Notes: generated from the sequence alone by a model not told the origin. 64,000 bases of DNA from Paramixta manurensis (GCF_013285385.1 NZ_CP054212.1:2356001-2420000), one strand, 5' to 3'. Counted from the stretch's first letter, positions 50,960 through 60,161 are shown. A program made the numbers and translations.

Positions 50960-51235
50960 CTAGAGGCGTGCGCAACTCCCGTTAAGCAGCGCATTTTCAC
51001 TACAGCGGCGCCCGTTAGCCAACTGACACATACCGATATTAGAGCCGTCAAGCTGGCGAGAAAAGGCTAGTGTGCCGCCGGCATTGGCGCAATTAGTTTC
51101 CGCCATCGCATTCATCACCACTCTGGGCTGAACGTGGGCGGCAGTAGCTTGTTGCGGCGGTTCGTTGTCGGCATTGTTGCTGCATGCGGAGAGCAGCAGC
51201 GCAACGCCAGCAAGCAGAAAGGTCGCTGCTTTCAT
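50960..51235 (-). CDS. ydbJ: DUF333 lipoprotein (YdbJ-like)
   Basis: A 91-residue lipoprotein: lipobox LLLSAC at about residues 13-18, an acidic/Gln linker, then a DUF333 domain NCANAGGTLAFSRQLDGSNI followed by GMCQLANGRRCSENALLNGSC with four Cys. It sits next to ldhA, where E. coli carries hslJ and ydbJ; no hslJ is visible here. The function is unknown. The first Met of the signal peptide (51235) is used because upstream in-frame codons would precede a lipoprotein signal. Confidence 0.78.
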   Translation of the reverse strand: MKAATFLLAGVALLLSACSNNADNEPPQQATAAHVQPRVVMNAMAETNCANAGGTLAFSRQLDGSNIGMCQLANGRRCSENALLNGSCARL

Positions 51236-51415
51236 GTGTCGGGCTCCGGGAAGATGTGAGTAGCAAGGCTCTGCCAGCATAATCCAGCTTTTGCGCCGGG
51301 TCGAGAGATGACACCTTTTTTTACTTATTTTAATTTTATGAAAAGCACCAGGCGCAATCTGAATTTTTATTTTTGCTAAAATAGATTGAAAATCAATAAC
51401 AACAGAGGAAAGCCA

Positions 51416-52072
51416 ATGTTAATGGATTTACTTCTCCGTATCGCCCTCGCCGGGGTTTTGGGCGGCCTTATCGGGCTTGAACGCCAAATGCGCGCCAAAG
51501 AAGCCGGTCTTCGCACGCATATACTGGTTGGGATCGGCAGTGCGATGTTTATGATCGTCTCAAAATATGGTTTTGACGATATTCTCAACCAAACGCATAT
51601 TGGGCTCGATCCCAGCCGTATCGCAGCACAAGTCGTCAGCGGAATGGGCTTCCTCGGTGCCGGTACCATCATCATTCAAAAGCAGATGGTAAAAGGGCTA
51701 ACCACCGCCGCAGGTCTATGGGTGACAGCCGCAATTGGTTTGGTCATTGGTAGCGGTCTGTATGAAATTGGGATTTATGGCACCGTGCTGGCCTTGGTCG
51801 TGCTGGAAGTTTTCCGCCGTATTAGCCACTGGTTAATTGGCCAACACCATACGTTGATCGTTCAGCTCAAACCGAAAAGCGTGCCTTCAGTATTGCTGGC
51901 GCTGCAAAAAGATCGCATCCGCTATGGGCAAATTTCGGTGGTTAACCGTGATAAAGAGAGCGGGTTATGCGAACTGACCATTGAAGTGACGCTGGCGCGC
52001 TCCGTTTCGGGTAGCAACCTCTATGAGCATCTGTTAGAGGTGAAAGGCGTCGAATCGGTCGAAGTACATTAA
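51416..52072 (+). CDS. MgtC/SapB-family membrane protein
   Basis: A 218-residue protein: four or five N-terminal helices with the MgtC signature LGGLIGLERQMRAKEAGLRTH and GIGSAMFM, then AAQVVSGMGFLGAGTIIIQK and LTTAAGLWVTAAIGLVIGSGLY. The C-terminal ~70 residues form an ACT-like soluble domain (SVVNRDKESGLCELTIEV). MgtC proteins are linked to growth at low magnesium and, in pathogens, to ATP-synthase inhibition; many homologues have other roles. GAGGAAAG precedes ATG 51416. No magnesium-transport genes are adjacent, so its role here is open. Confidence 0.88.
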   Translation: MLMDLLLRIALAGVLGGLIGLERQMRAKEAGLRTHILVGIGSAMFMIVSKYGFDDILNQTHIGLDPSRIAAQVVSGMGFLGAGTIIIQKQMVKGLTTAAGLWVTAAIGLVIGSGLYEIGIYGTVLALVVLEVFRRISHWLIGQHHTLIVQLKPKSVPSVLLALQKDRIRYGQISVVNRDKESGLCELTIEVTLARSVSGSNLYEHLLEVKGVESVEVH

Positions 52073-52208
52073 TAGCGCGACTTTGTTCGCCGGTGCTATT
52101 CACCGTTGTGACCACACAAATCAAAAAATGGCCTTGTCCCCCTTTGCTAAACTTAGCTGATCCGGGTTCGCGTGCGAGCCTGACGGCTGTTTAGGTGAAG
52201 GACTTTTT

Positions 52209-55200
52209 ATGATAACAATTGATGGCAACGGCGCCGTTGCATCGGTCGCATTTCGTACCAGCGAAGTCATCGCTATCTATCCGATTACGCCCAGTTCAAC
52301 CATGGCAGAACAGGCAGATAGTTGGGCGGGCGATGGTCGCCAAAATATATGGGGCGACGTCCCGCGCGTGGTAGAGATGCAGTCGGAAGCCGGGGCGATT
52401 GCCACCGTGCACGGCGCACTGCAAACCGGCGCCCTTTCCACTTCGTTTACCTCTTCGCAGGGGTTGCTGTTGATGATCCCCACGCTGTATAAACTGGCCG
52501 GTCAGTTAACGCCGTTTGTACTGCATGTTGCCGCGCGTACCGTCGCCACTCACGCGTTATCCATCTTTGGCGACCACTCCGATGTGATGGCGGTGAGGCA
52601 AACCGGCTGTGCCATGCTGTGCGCCAGCAACGTCCAGGAAGCGCAAGATTTTGCGCTAATTTCCCAAATGGCGTCGTTAAATAGCCGCGTCCCGTTTATT
52701 CACTTTTTTGATGGTTTCCGTACCTCGCATGAAATTAATAAAATCGTACCGTTGGCGGATGAAACCCTGCACAAACTGATGCCGCAAGCGGCGATTGATG
52801 CACATCGTCAGCGCGCGTTAACGCCCGACCATCCGGTAATTCGCGGGACCTCGGCCAATCCGGATACGTATTTCCAGTCACGCGAGGCGACCAATCCCTG
52901 GTATGACGCCACCTATGCGCATGTGGAACAGGCGATGCAAGATTTTGCCGCTGAAACCGGGCGGCATTATCACCCCTTCGAATATTATGGTCATCCGCAG
53001 GCGGAGCGAGTAATAATTTTAATGGGGTCAGCCGTTGGTACTTGTGAAGAAACCATTGATGAATTACTGCAACGCGGTGAAAAAGTCGGTCTGCTGAAAG
53101 TTCGCCTTTATCGGCCTTTTTCCGCCGCCCACCTGCTGGCGATGCTGCCCGCAAGCGCCAGTAAAATTGCGGTGCTTGATCGAACCAAAGAGCCCGGCGC
53201 GCTGGCGGAACCGCTGTATTTGGATGTGATGACCGCATTGGCGGAAGCCTTTAGTCGCGGTGAACGGCAGCAAATGCCGCGCGTTATTGGCGGCCGTTAT
53301 GGTTTATCATCAAAAGAGTTTGACCCGGCCTGCGCGTTAGCGGTGTTCAATGCGTTGCAGCAAGATAATCCACCGCCGCGCTTTACCGTCGGTATTTATG
53401 ACGATGTCACCCATCTTTCGTTGCCATTAGCGGAAAATACCCTACCAAACCATGCGCGTCTGGAAGCGCTGTTTTACGGCCTCGGCAGTGATGGCAGTGT
53501 TTCCGCCACCAAAAATAACCTCAAAATTATTGGTAATAGCACGCCCTGGCAGGTGCAAGGCTATTTCGTTTATGACTCGAAAAAAGCTGGCGGCCTGACG
53601 ATTTCACACCTGCGCGTCAGCGAGCGCCCGATTAACTCCGCCTACCTTATTGACCAGGCCGATTTCGTCGGCTGCCATCAATTGCAGTTTATCGACAAGT
53701 ATCAAATGGCCGAGCGGCTGAAGCCCGGCGGCATTTTTTTGTTGAACACACCTTATGCTGCTGATGAGGTATGGTCCCGTCTGCCACAAGAGGTTCAGGC
53801 GGTACTGAATCAAAAACAGGCGCGTTTCTACGTGATTAACGCGGCGAAAATTGCCCGCGATTGCCAACTTGGCGCACGCATTAATACCGTGATGCAGATG
53901 GCTTTTTTCCAACTTACTGCCATCCTGCCGCCCGATACGGCGCGGGAAGCGTTGCAAAACGCCATTGCCCGCAGCTATAGCAGCAAAGGACAGGAGTTGG
54001 TGGAACGTAACTGGCAGGCGCTAGCTGCGGCCCAGACCTCGTTACAGGAAGTCACGCTCCAGCCGGTTAATGCCGACAGTCCGCTACGTCCGCCGGTGGT
54101 TTCCGATGCGGCGCCGGATTTTGTTAAAACGGTCACCGCCACCATGCTGGCCGGGTTGGGCGATGCATTACCGGTTTCCGCGCTGCCCCCGGATGGCACC
54201 TGGCCGACCGGGACCACACGCTGGGAAAAACGGAATATTGCCGAAGCGATCCCCATCTGGAAACCGGATCTCTGTACCCAGTGTAATCACTGCGTCGCCG
54301 CCTGCCCGCACTCGGCCATTCGCGCTAAGGTGGTTGCTCCAGAGGCGATGGACGGCGCGCCCGATACGCTCCAGTCGTTGGATGTGAAAGCACGCGATAT
54401 GCGCGGACAAAAATATGTGCTGCAAGTTGCGCCAGAGGATTGCACCGGTTGTAACCTCTGCGTAGAAGTGTGTCCGGCAAAAGATCGCCAGGAACCGTCG
54501 ATCAAAGCTATCAATATGATGTCGCGTCTCGACCATGTGGAAGAGGAGAAAGCCCATTACGATTTCTTCCTCGATTTGCCGGAAATCGATCCGGCGCAGT
54601 TGGAGCGCATTGATATTCGCACCTCACAACTGATTACCCCGCTGTTTGAATATTCAGGCGCCTGCTCAGGCTGCGGTGAAACGCCCTATATCAAGCTACT
54701 CACCCAGCTCTATGGCGATCGTTTATTGATTGCGAATGCGACCGGCTGTTCATCGATTTATGGCGGCAACCTGCCTTCGACGCCTTACACCACCAACGCC
54801 GAAGGGCGCGGACCGGCATGGGCGAACTCATTGTTCGAAGACAATGCGGAGTTTGGCCTCGGCTTCCGCCTAACCGTTGACCAACACCAGCAGCGGGTGC
54901 GCCGCCTGCTTGAGCGCTATGCCGACCGGCTACCTAACGACCTGCTGGAGGGGCTAAAAAGTGACACCGCCACAATAGAGCAACGTCGTCAGCATATTGC
55001 TACCCTACGCGCCGCATTGGCCGACATTGATGAAGCGGACGCCCGCCAATTAAGCGCCGATGCCGATGCGCTGGTGGATAAGTCTATCTGGCTGATTGGC
55101 GGCGATGGCTGGGCGTATGATATTGGTTTTGGCGGCTTGGACCATGTTATGAGCCTCACCGAAAACGTTAATGTGCTGGTACTGGATACGCAATGTTACT

Positions 55201-55739
55201 CCAATACCGGTGGTCAGGCCTCGAAAGCAACGCCATTGGGCGCGGTCACCAAGTTTGGCGAGCACGGCAAGCGTAAGGCTCGGAAAGATTTAGGCGTTAG
55301 CATGATGATGTACGGTCATGTTTACGTGGCGCAAATTTCACTTGGCGCGCAGCTAAACCAGACCGTTAAGGCGATTCAGGAGGCGGAAGCCTGGCCGGGT
55401 CCGTCACTCATTATTGCTTACAGCCCGTGTGAAGAGCATGGTTACGATCTGGCGTTAAGCCATGATCAGATGCGTCAGCTTACCGCCAGTGGCTTCTGGC
55501 CGCTCTATCGCTTCGACCCGCGTCGTACCGAAGAAGGCAAGTTGCCATTGTCACTGGATTCGCGTCCGCCCTCCTGTGAACTGGACGCGGCGCTGATGAA
55601 TGAACAGCGTTTTCGTCGGCTTAATGCGCAGCAGCCGGAGGTTGCGGAACAATTGTGGCGCGATGCCGCTGAAGATTTACAGCGTCGCTATGACCTATTA
55701 GCGCAAATGGCCGGTAAAGCGGAAAAAAATCCGTCGTAA
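52209..55739 (+). CDS. ydbK: Pyruvate:flavodoxin/ferredoxin oxidoreductase YdbK (NifJ)
   Basis: An 1176-residue single-chain pyruvate:flavodoxin oxidoreductase. The pyruvate-binding domain starts ITIDGNGAVASVAFRTSEVI and contains YPITPSSTMAEQAD. Two [4Fe-4S] motifs lie at about residues 688 (CTQCNHCVAACPHS) and 744 (CTGCNLCVEVCPAKD), a third cluster uses GACSGCGE (about 817), and the thiamine-diphosphate site is GDGWAYDIGFGGLDHV with QCYSNTGGQ (about 964-1005). It converts pyruvate and CoA to acetyl-CoA, CO2 and reduced flavodoxin. ATG 52209 has AAGGAC upstream. In E. coli ydbK belongs to the superoxide-stress response. Confidence 0.96.
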   Translation: MITIDGNGAVASVAFRTSEVIAIYPITPSSTMAEQADSWAGDGRQNIWGDVPRVVEMQSEAGAIATVHGALQTGALSTSFTSSQGLLLMIPTLYKLAGQLTPFVLHVAARTVATHALSIFGDHSDVMAVRQTGCAMLCASNVQEAQDFALISQMASLNSRVPFIHFFDGFRTSHEINKIVPLADETLHKLMPQAAIDAHRQRALTPDHPVIRGTSANPDTYFQSREATNPWYDATYAHVEQAMQDFAAETGRHYHPFEYYGHPQAERVIILMGSAVGTCEETIDELLQRGEKVGLLKVRLYRPFSAAHLLAMLPASASKIAVLDRTKEPGALAEPLYLDVMTALAEAFSRGERQQMPRVIGGRYGLSSKEFDPACALAVFNALQQDNPPPRFTVGIYDDVTHLSLPLAENTLPNHARLEALFYGLGSDGSVSATKNNLKIIGNSTPWQVQGYFVYDSKKAGGLTISHLRVSERPINSAYLIDQADFVGCHQLQFIDKYQMAERLKPGGIFLLNTPYAADEVWSRLPQEVQAVLNQKQARFYVINAAKIARDCQLGARINTVMQMAFFQLTAILPPDTAREALQNAIARSYSSKGQELVERNWQALAAAQTSLQEVTLQPVNADSPLRPPVVSDAAPDFVKTVTATMLAGLGDALPVSALPPDGTWPTGTTRWEKRNIAEAIPIWKPDLCTQCNHCVAACPHSAIRAKVVAPEAMDGAPDTLQSLDVKARDMRGQKYVLQVAPEDCTGCNLCVEVCPAKDRQEPSIKAINMMSRLDHVEEEKAHYDFFLDLPEIDPAQLERIDIRTSQLITPLFEYSGACSGCGETPYIKLLTQLYGDRLLIANATGCSSIYGGNLPSTPYTTNAEGRGPAWANSLFEDNAEFGLGFRLTVDQHQQRVRRLLERYADRLPNDLLEGLKSDTATIEQRRQHIATLRAALADIDEADARQLSADADALVDKSIWLIGGDGWAYDIGFGGLDHVMSLTENVNVLVLDTQCYSNTGGQASKATPLGAVTKFGEHGKRKARKDLGVSMMMYGHVYVAQISLGAQLNQTVKAIQEAEAWPGPSLIIAYSPCEEHGYDLALSHDQMRQLTASGFWPLYRFDPRRTEEGKLPLSLDSRPPSCELDAALMNEQRFRRLNAQQPEVAEQLWRDAAEDLQRRYDLLAQMAGKAEKNPS

Positions 55740-55766
55740 CGACATTGTAAATGACAATATCATCAT

Positions 55767-55790
55767 GGCCGGTTAACCCCGGCCTGTTTA
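55767..55790 (+). terminator. Weak hairpin between ydbK and the monooxygenase gene
   Basis: GGCCGG / CCGGCC stem followed by TGTTTA, 28 bases after ydbK and 20 bases before the next start; it may attenuate rather than terminate. Confidence 0.4.
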
Positions 55791-55809
55791 GCCAGAGAAG
55801 GAACGCACT

Positions 55810-56103
55810 ATGCAGGATAAAAACATACTTGTTGTGGCAAAACTCGTTGCCCAGCCGGGCAAAGCAGAAGAACTGAAAAGAGTGTTATCGGCCTGCGTCG
55901 CGCCCAGCCGCGCTGAAGATGGTAATCTTCATTACGATCTCTATCGTAGCGTAGAGGATGGTAACGTCTTCCTGTTTCATGAGCGCTGGAAAAATGCGGC
56001 GGCCGTCGAAACCCATAATGCACAACCGCATTTTAAAAAGCTTATTGCCGATTCAGAGCACTTGCTAAAACAACCGCCGGAAATTCAACAAATTGAAGCA
56101 TAA
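55810..56103 (+). CDS. Antibiotic-biosynthesis-monooxygenase (ABM) domain protein, putative quinol monooxygenase
   Basis: A 97-residue protein with a single ABM ferredoxin-like domain: ILVVAKLVAQPGKAEELKRVLSAC and LHYDLYRSVEDGNVFLFHERWK, then a His-containing helix VETHNAQPHFKKL. This is the YgiN/YcnE type, cofactor-free enzymes acting on quinols or similar. AAGGAACG precedes ATG 55810. It starts 70 bases after ydbK, so the two may be expressed together. Convergent with dbpA with only four bases between. Confidence 0.88.
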   Translation: MQDKNILVVAKLVAQPGKAEELKRVLSACVAPSRAEDGNLHYDLYRSVEDGNVFLFHERWKNAAAVETHNAQPHFKKLIADSEHLLKQPPEIQQIEA

Positions 56104-56107
56104 CGCC

Positions 56108-57487
56108 TCAACTCATTAAGCGAGCGCGGCAGTTTTTGCCTTTAATTTTTCCCTGCTGTAGCTGCTTCAATGCCCGACGCGCCACATCGTGACGAATGGC
56201 AACCCACGCATGGGTTGCCGTAATGGTTATTTTCCCTACCTGGTCGGCACTTAAACCGGCATCGCCGGTTAATGCGCCAAGAATATCGCCGGCGCGCATT
56301 TTCGCTTTACGCCCACCATCAATACACAGGGTACTCATTTCCGCCGGGAGAGGTTGCGGAGTCACCGCTTTTAACGCCGCAGTAGATTGCCAGTTAAGCG
56401 TCTGTTGCAGATAATCCTCCAGCGCATGCGCCCGTACCATTTCGTCGGCGGCGACCAAACTGACCGCATAGCCCTGCTCGCCCGCCCGCGCCGTGCGACC
56501 AATACGGTGAATATGAACTTCCGGGTCGAACGCCAGTTGATAATTCACGACCAGCGCCAGTGACTTAATATCCAGCCCGCGAGCGGCAACATCAGTCGCC
56601 ACCAACACCCGGCAACTGCCGTTGGCGAAGCGGATCATCATTTCATCGCGGTCGCGTTGCTCCAGGTCGCCATGGAGCGCCAGTGCGCTGATCTGCTGCT
56701 CAGTAAGCGCCTGAACAATGTCATTACATTCGCGCCGGGTATTACAGAACACCACACACGAGACCGGTTGTTGCTGACTCAGAACGCCAATCAACAGTGA
56801 TAACTTTTCACGCCCGGACACTTCATAGAAGCGCTGCTCAATCGCCGGTAACTCCGCCACATCATCGGTTTCAATGGTGAGCGGTTGGCGCTGAATTCGC
56901 TGGCTGATTTGCGCAATGCCCTGTGGCCAGGTGGCGGAAAATAGCAGCGTTTGGCGCTCAACTGGCGTATAGCTGATAATTGCGTCAATATCGTCGCGGA
57001 ACCCCATCTCCAGCATACGATCCGCCTCATCCAATACCAGGCAACTTATCGCGCTGATCTTGAGCGTTTCACGCTTAAGATGATCGAGAACACGTCCCGG
57101 CGTTCCGACCACAATATGCGGCGCATGTTGCAGAGAATCGCGCTGCGCGCTCAGCGGTTGTCCGCCACACAGCGTCAATATTTTAATATTCTGCGTAAAG
57201 CGTGCCAGGCGGCGTAACTCTCCGGCCACCTGATCGGCCAGTTCACGGGTGGGACACAGCACCAATCCCTGCGTGGCATAGCGCGATACATCAATACGCT
57301 GCAATACACCGAGGCCAAACGCGGCGGTTTTACCGCTACCGGTTTTCGCCTGCGCCCGAACATCGCTTCCCTGCAAAATAGCGGGCAATGCGGCCGCCTG
57401 GATAGGCGTCATACTGTGATAGCCCATTTCTGCGAGGTTAGTTAGCTGGCTAGCGGGAAGTTGAGTCAGGGTAGAAAAAGCGGTCAC
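56108..57487 (-). CDS. dbpA: ATP-dependent RNA helicase DbpA
   Basis: A 459-residue DEAD-box helicase: Walker A AKTGSGKT at 47-54, DEAD at 153-156, SAT in LFSATWP, HRIGRTARAG in the second RecA domain, and the C-terminal RNA-binding domain (LCIDGGRKAKMRAGDILGAL) that recognises helix 92 of 23S rRNA. It acts in 50S subunit maturation. The start codon is GTG (57487), as in E. coli, with GAGAGA upstream. It is divergent from ttcA. Confidence 0.96.
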   Translation of the reverse strand: MTAFSTLTQLPASQLTNLAEMGYHSMTPIQAAALPAILQGSDVRAQAKTGSGKTAAFGLGVLQRIDVSRYATQGLVLCPTRELADQVAGELRRLARFTQNIKILTLCGGQPLSAQRDSLQHAPHIVVGTPGRVLDHLKRETLKISAISCLVLDEADRMLEMGFRDDIDAIISYTPVERQTLLFSATWPQGIAQISQRIQRQPLTIETDDVAELPAIEQRFYEVSGREKLSLLIGVLSQQQPVSCVVFCNTRRECNDIVQALTEQQISALALHGDLEQRDRDEMMIRFANGSCRVLVATDVAARGLDIKSLALVVNYQLAFDPEVHIHRIGRTARAGEQGYAVSLVAADEMVRAHALEDYLQQTLNWQSTAALKAVTPQPLPAEMSTLCIDGGRKAKMRAGDILGALTGDAGLSADQVGKITITATHAWVAIRHDVARRALKQLQQGKIKGKNCRARLMS

Positions 57488-57686
57488 GGTAGTCTCTCTG
57501 CGGCATTGAGGCGGCTTAATGGCCGCACAGTTTATCAGAAAAACCTTGGCGGTTTCGCTAAATAGGTTCTACCAATGCAAGGCGAAAATTTTTCCGCAGG
57601 GAATATCGCACCAAAACGGCTGGAATTCGGCGCCGTAATCCGTACCATACACGCCAATATTGCTCCTTTAGCTATGTGAGTCCCCA

Positions 57687-58616
57687 ATGTCTGATCAAAC
57701 AGAAAATAAGCGCGAACGCTACAACCTGAATAAGCTGCAAAAACGCCTGCGTCGTAATGTAGGAGAAGCGATTGCCGATTTTGCTATGATTGAAGAAGGT
57801 GACCGCATTATGGTGTGCCTCTCCGGTGGGAAAGACAGTTACACCATGCTGGAGATTTTGCGCAATTTGCAGCAGAGCGCGCCGGTAAATTTCTCGCTGG
57901 TGGCGGTTAACCTTGACCAAAAGCAGCCCGGTTTCCCCGAACATGTGCTGCCGCAATATCTGGACTCCCTCGGGGTGGAATACAAAATTGTCGAAGAGAA
58001 TACCTACGGCATCGTAAAAGAGAAAATTCCGGAAGGGAAAACCACCTGTTCGCTTTGCTCACGCTTGCGTCGTGGGATCCTTTACCGCACCGCCACCGAG
58101 TTAGGATGTACCAAAATTGCATTGGGTCACCATCGTGACGATATTCTGCAAACTCTGTTTTTGAATATGTTTTACGGTGGCAAGATGAAAGGCATGCCGC
58201 CAAAACTGATGAGCGATGACGGTAAACATATCGTTATTCGCCCACTGGCCTATTGCCGTGAGAAGGATATTGAGCGTTTCGCCATCGCGCGTGAGTACCC
58301 AATTATTCCGTGCAACCTTTGTGGCTCACAGCCTAACCTGCAGCGCCAGGTCATCGCCGATATGCTGCGCGATTGGGATAAACGCTACCCTGGCCGCATT
58401 GAAACGATGTTTAGCGCCATGCAGAACGTGGTGCCTTCACATCTGGCCGATTTCGAACTGTTTGACTTCAAGGGCATTCAGCACGGCAGTGAAGTGGTTG
58501 CGGGCGGCGACATTGCTTTTGATCGCGAAACACTGCCGCTGCGCCCTGCCGGTTGGCAACCGGATGAAGAGGAAGACGCGGCCGCCGTTCGTCTGAATGT
58601 ATTAGAACTTAAGTAA
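57687..58616 (+). CDS. ttcA: tRNA 2-thiocytidine biosynthesis protein TtcA
   Basis: A 309-residue PP-loop ATPase that thiolates C32 of tRNAs using an iron-sulfur cluster. The PP-loop SGGKDS is at residues 46-51, a CxxC (C121, C124 in TTCSLCSRLRRG) and a second cysteine pair C208/C211 (IPCNLCGS) supply the cluster ligands, and the LGHHRDDILQTLFLNMFYGG motif follows the E. coli protein. The start has only a weak upstream purine run. It is divergent from dbpA and convergent with the small proline-rich gene. Confidence 0.95.
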   Translation: MSDQTENKRERYNLNKLQKRLRRNVGEAIADFAMIEEGDRIMVCLSGGKDSYTMLEILRNLQQSAPVNFSLVAVNLDQKQPGFPEHVLPQYLDSLGVEYKIVEENTYGIVKEKIPEGKTTCSLCSRLRRGILYRTATELGCTKIALGHHRDDILQTLFLNMFYGGKMKGMPPKLMSDDGKHIVIRPLAYCREKDIERFAIAREYPIIPCNLCGSQPNLQRQVIADMLRDWDKRYPGRIETMFSAMQNVVPSHLADFELFDFKGIQHGSEVVAGGDIAFDRETLPLRPAGWQPDEEEDAAAVRLNVLELK

Positions 58617-58619
58617 GTT

Positions 58620-58808
58620 TCAGGGCGATGGCGACATCGCCCCAACGAACCGATGCGGCGGCGGATCGATAATCGGTGTAGGGTCCGGCTCGGTTGGCGG
58701 AGGGTCTGGAATAGGTTGTGGTTTGGGGATCGGGTCAGGAACCGGTACCGGGTCGGCAGGCAGCGGTTCAGAAGCGCGGATTTGTTCGCTCCAATAGGTT
58801 GTGAACAT
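58620..58808 (-). CDS. Small proline-rich protein of unknown function
   Basis: A 62-residue protein: a short aromatic start MFTTYWSEQIRASEPLP, then about 35 residues built of P-x-P and D-P-x-P units (PADPVPVPDPIPKP, DPPPTEPDPTP) and a tail RFVGAMSPSP. There is no signal peptide or membrane helix. AAGGAG lies eight bases before ATG 58808, unusually strong for the region, which argues for real translation. A hairpin (58623-58642) overlaps its last codons and may serve as terminator. It lies directly downstream of the fnrS terminator on the same strand. I know no function for it. Confidence 0.7.
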   Translation of the reverse strand: MFTTYWSEQIRASEPLPADPVPVPDPIPKPQPIPDPPPTEPDPTPIIDPPPHRFVGAMSPSP

Positions 58809-58875
58809 GCTCTTCTCCTTATCTACGGGATGAGCAGTAAGCATAGAAGAAGATGATAAGCTCTGGCGAAACGGC

Positions 58876-58994
58876 AAAAAAAAGCCGGCTCAAGGCCGGC
58901 ATCGTATGAATCAATTGTGCTATGCATTAATTCAAAAAAGGAAGTAAGACAATATGGAGCGCAACGCCCATCGCTTGACGTTGCATTCACCTGC
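58876..58994 (-). ncRNA. fnrS: Anaerobically induced small RNA FnrS
   Basis: Read on the minus strand, the ~119-base segment starting GCAGGTGAATGCAACGTCAA and ending in a GCCGGCC-TTGA-GCCGGC hairpin with eight U residues matches E. coli FnrS from my memory of it nearly base for base. That includes the unpaired CTTACTTCCTTTTTTGAATTA region used for target pairing; only the terminator stem differs much. FnrS is an Hfq-dependent RNA that represses genes for aerobic metabolism (e.g. sodB, maeA, gpmA). It is flanked by zntB as in E. coli and has an FNR site at about -42. Confidence 0.95.
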
Positions 58995-59029
58995 GAGAGA
59001 AAGTTTGCCGCAGCGAGCGCGCAGGCTTA

Positions 59030-59043
59030 TTGATGTCGATCAG
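59030..59043 (-). promoter_or_regulatory. FNR binding site of the fnrS promoter
   Basis: TTGATGTCGATCAG on the plus strand (TTGAT-N4-ATCAG), nine of ten positions of the FNR consensus TTGAT-N4-ATCAA. Its centre lies about 42 bases upstream of the inferred fnrS 5' end at 58994, the standard class II activating position. Confidence 0.85.
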
Positions 59044-59079
59044 CTTTTTTTCAGTTTTCCATCACGCTTTGCCGGAATC

Positions 59080-60063
59080 TCACAGCCACCGGCGTCGTTT
59101 TAACCACCACGCGACGCCTAACACCAGCAAGACTAATAACAGGCAAAAAACGCTAAACCCATAACGCCATGTGCCGCCGGGAATACCGCCAAGGTTAACG
59201 CCGAACAGGCCAGTTAAAAATGTAGTGGGTAAAAACACCATTGCCAGCAACGACATAGTATAGGTACGACGGTTCATCGCCTCCGCCAGTACCGACGCAA
59301 TTTCATCAGACAGCACCGCGGTACGCGCCACGCTGGCATCCAAATCATCAAGCCCACGCCCTAAGCGATCGGAAATTTCCTGCATCCGGCGACGCTCATC
59401 ATCATCCATCCACGGAAGCCGCTCACTCGCCAGCCGCGCATAAACGTCACGCTGCGGTGCCATATAGCGCCGCATCACAATAAGTTGTTTGCGGAGCAAC
59501 GCCAACTCACCGCGCGCCGGTACCCGTTGATCCAGCAATGCATCTTCCAGCTCGATAATCTTATCGTGCAGCTCTTCAATAAATTCACTGGTGTGATCGG
59601 TTAATGCGTCGCACACCTCGACTAACCAACTTCCGCCGTCAACCGGGCCGTTCCCTTCTTGCAGATCGCTTAACACTTCATCAATCGCGTACACTTTCCG
59701 ACGCCGGGTAGACACGATCAACTTATCATTGATAAATACCCGTACCGCAACCAACTGGTCGGGACGGGAATCACTGTTTAGATTCACGCTGCGCAACGTG
59801 ATCATAAACCCATCGCCAAGGCGGCTCACGCGTGGCCGCATACTGTCGCCAGACAGCGCGTCACGCACCGTATCGGGTATTAATGGCGTGGAGGAAAGCC
59901 ATGCCGCGCTGTCACGATGGGTATAATTTAGGTGTAGCCAACACGGACGTTCGCAATGAATCACATCTTTATCTTCAATGGGAACCATGCCGCCTTTACC
60001 ATCAAGCTGACAGGCAATGATGGCATCAGAAACTTGTAACGCTTTTCCTTGAATGACGTCCAC
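59080..60063 (-). CDS. zntB: Zinc transporter ZntB (CorA family)
   Basis: A 327-residue protein with the exact E. coli ZntB length. A long cytoplasmic domain (CWLHLNYTHRDSAAWL, SRLGDGFMITLRSVNL, QLIVMRRYMAPQRDVYARLA) is followed by two C-terminal membrane helices joined by the family's GVN motif in FLTGLFGVNLGGIPGG. It mediates zinc movement across the inner membrane (first described as efflux, later as proton-driven uptake). The start codon is GTG at 60063. fnrS follows downstream on the same strand. Confidence 0.95.
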   Translation of the reverse strand: MDVIQGKALQVSDAIIACQLDGKGGMVPIEDKDVIHCERPCWLHLNYTHRDSAAWLSSTPLIPDTVRDALSGDSMRPRVSRLGDGFMITLRSVNLNSDSRPDQLVAVRVFINDKLIVSTRRRKVYAIDEVLSDLQEGNGPVDGGSWLVEVCDALTDHTSEFIEELHDKIIELEDALLDQRVPARGELALLRKQLIVMRRYMAPQRDVYARLASERLPWMDDDERRRMQEISDRLGRGLDDLDASVARTAVLSDEIASVLAEAMNRRTYTMSLLAMVFLPTTFLTGLFGVNLGGIPGGTWRYGFSVFCLLLVLLVLGVAWWLKRRRWL

Positions 60064-60161
60064 CTCAAGCCCCGGTAATCAGAATAATCAATACGATACA
60101 GTCTAGCGCTCAGCCCGACAGAATCAATCTCTACGCAACAGTGCCCATACCCGGCACAGAT

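Noticed and set aside
58954..59103. Plus-strand reading frame of about 49 codons with an AAGGA-like start region
   Set aside because: It is the antisense of fnrS and runs into the 3' end of zntB; the apparent ribosome binding site is the complement of the FnrS pairing region.
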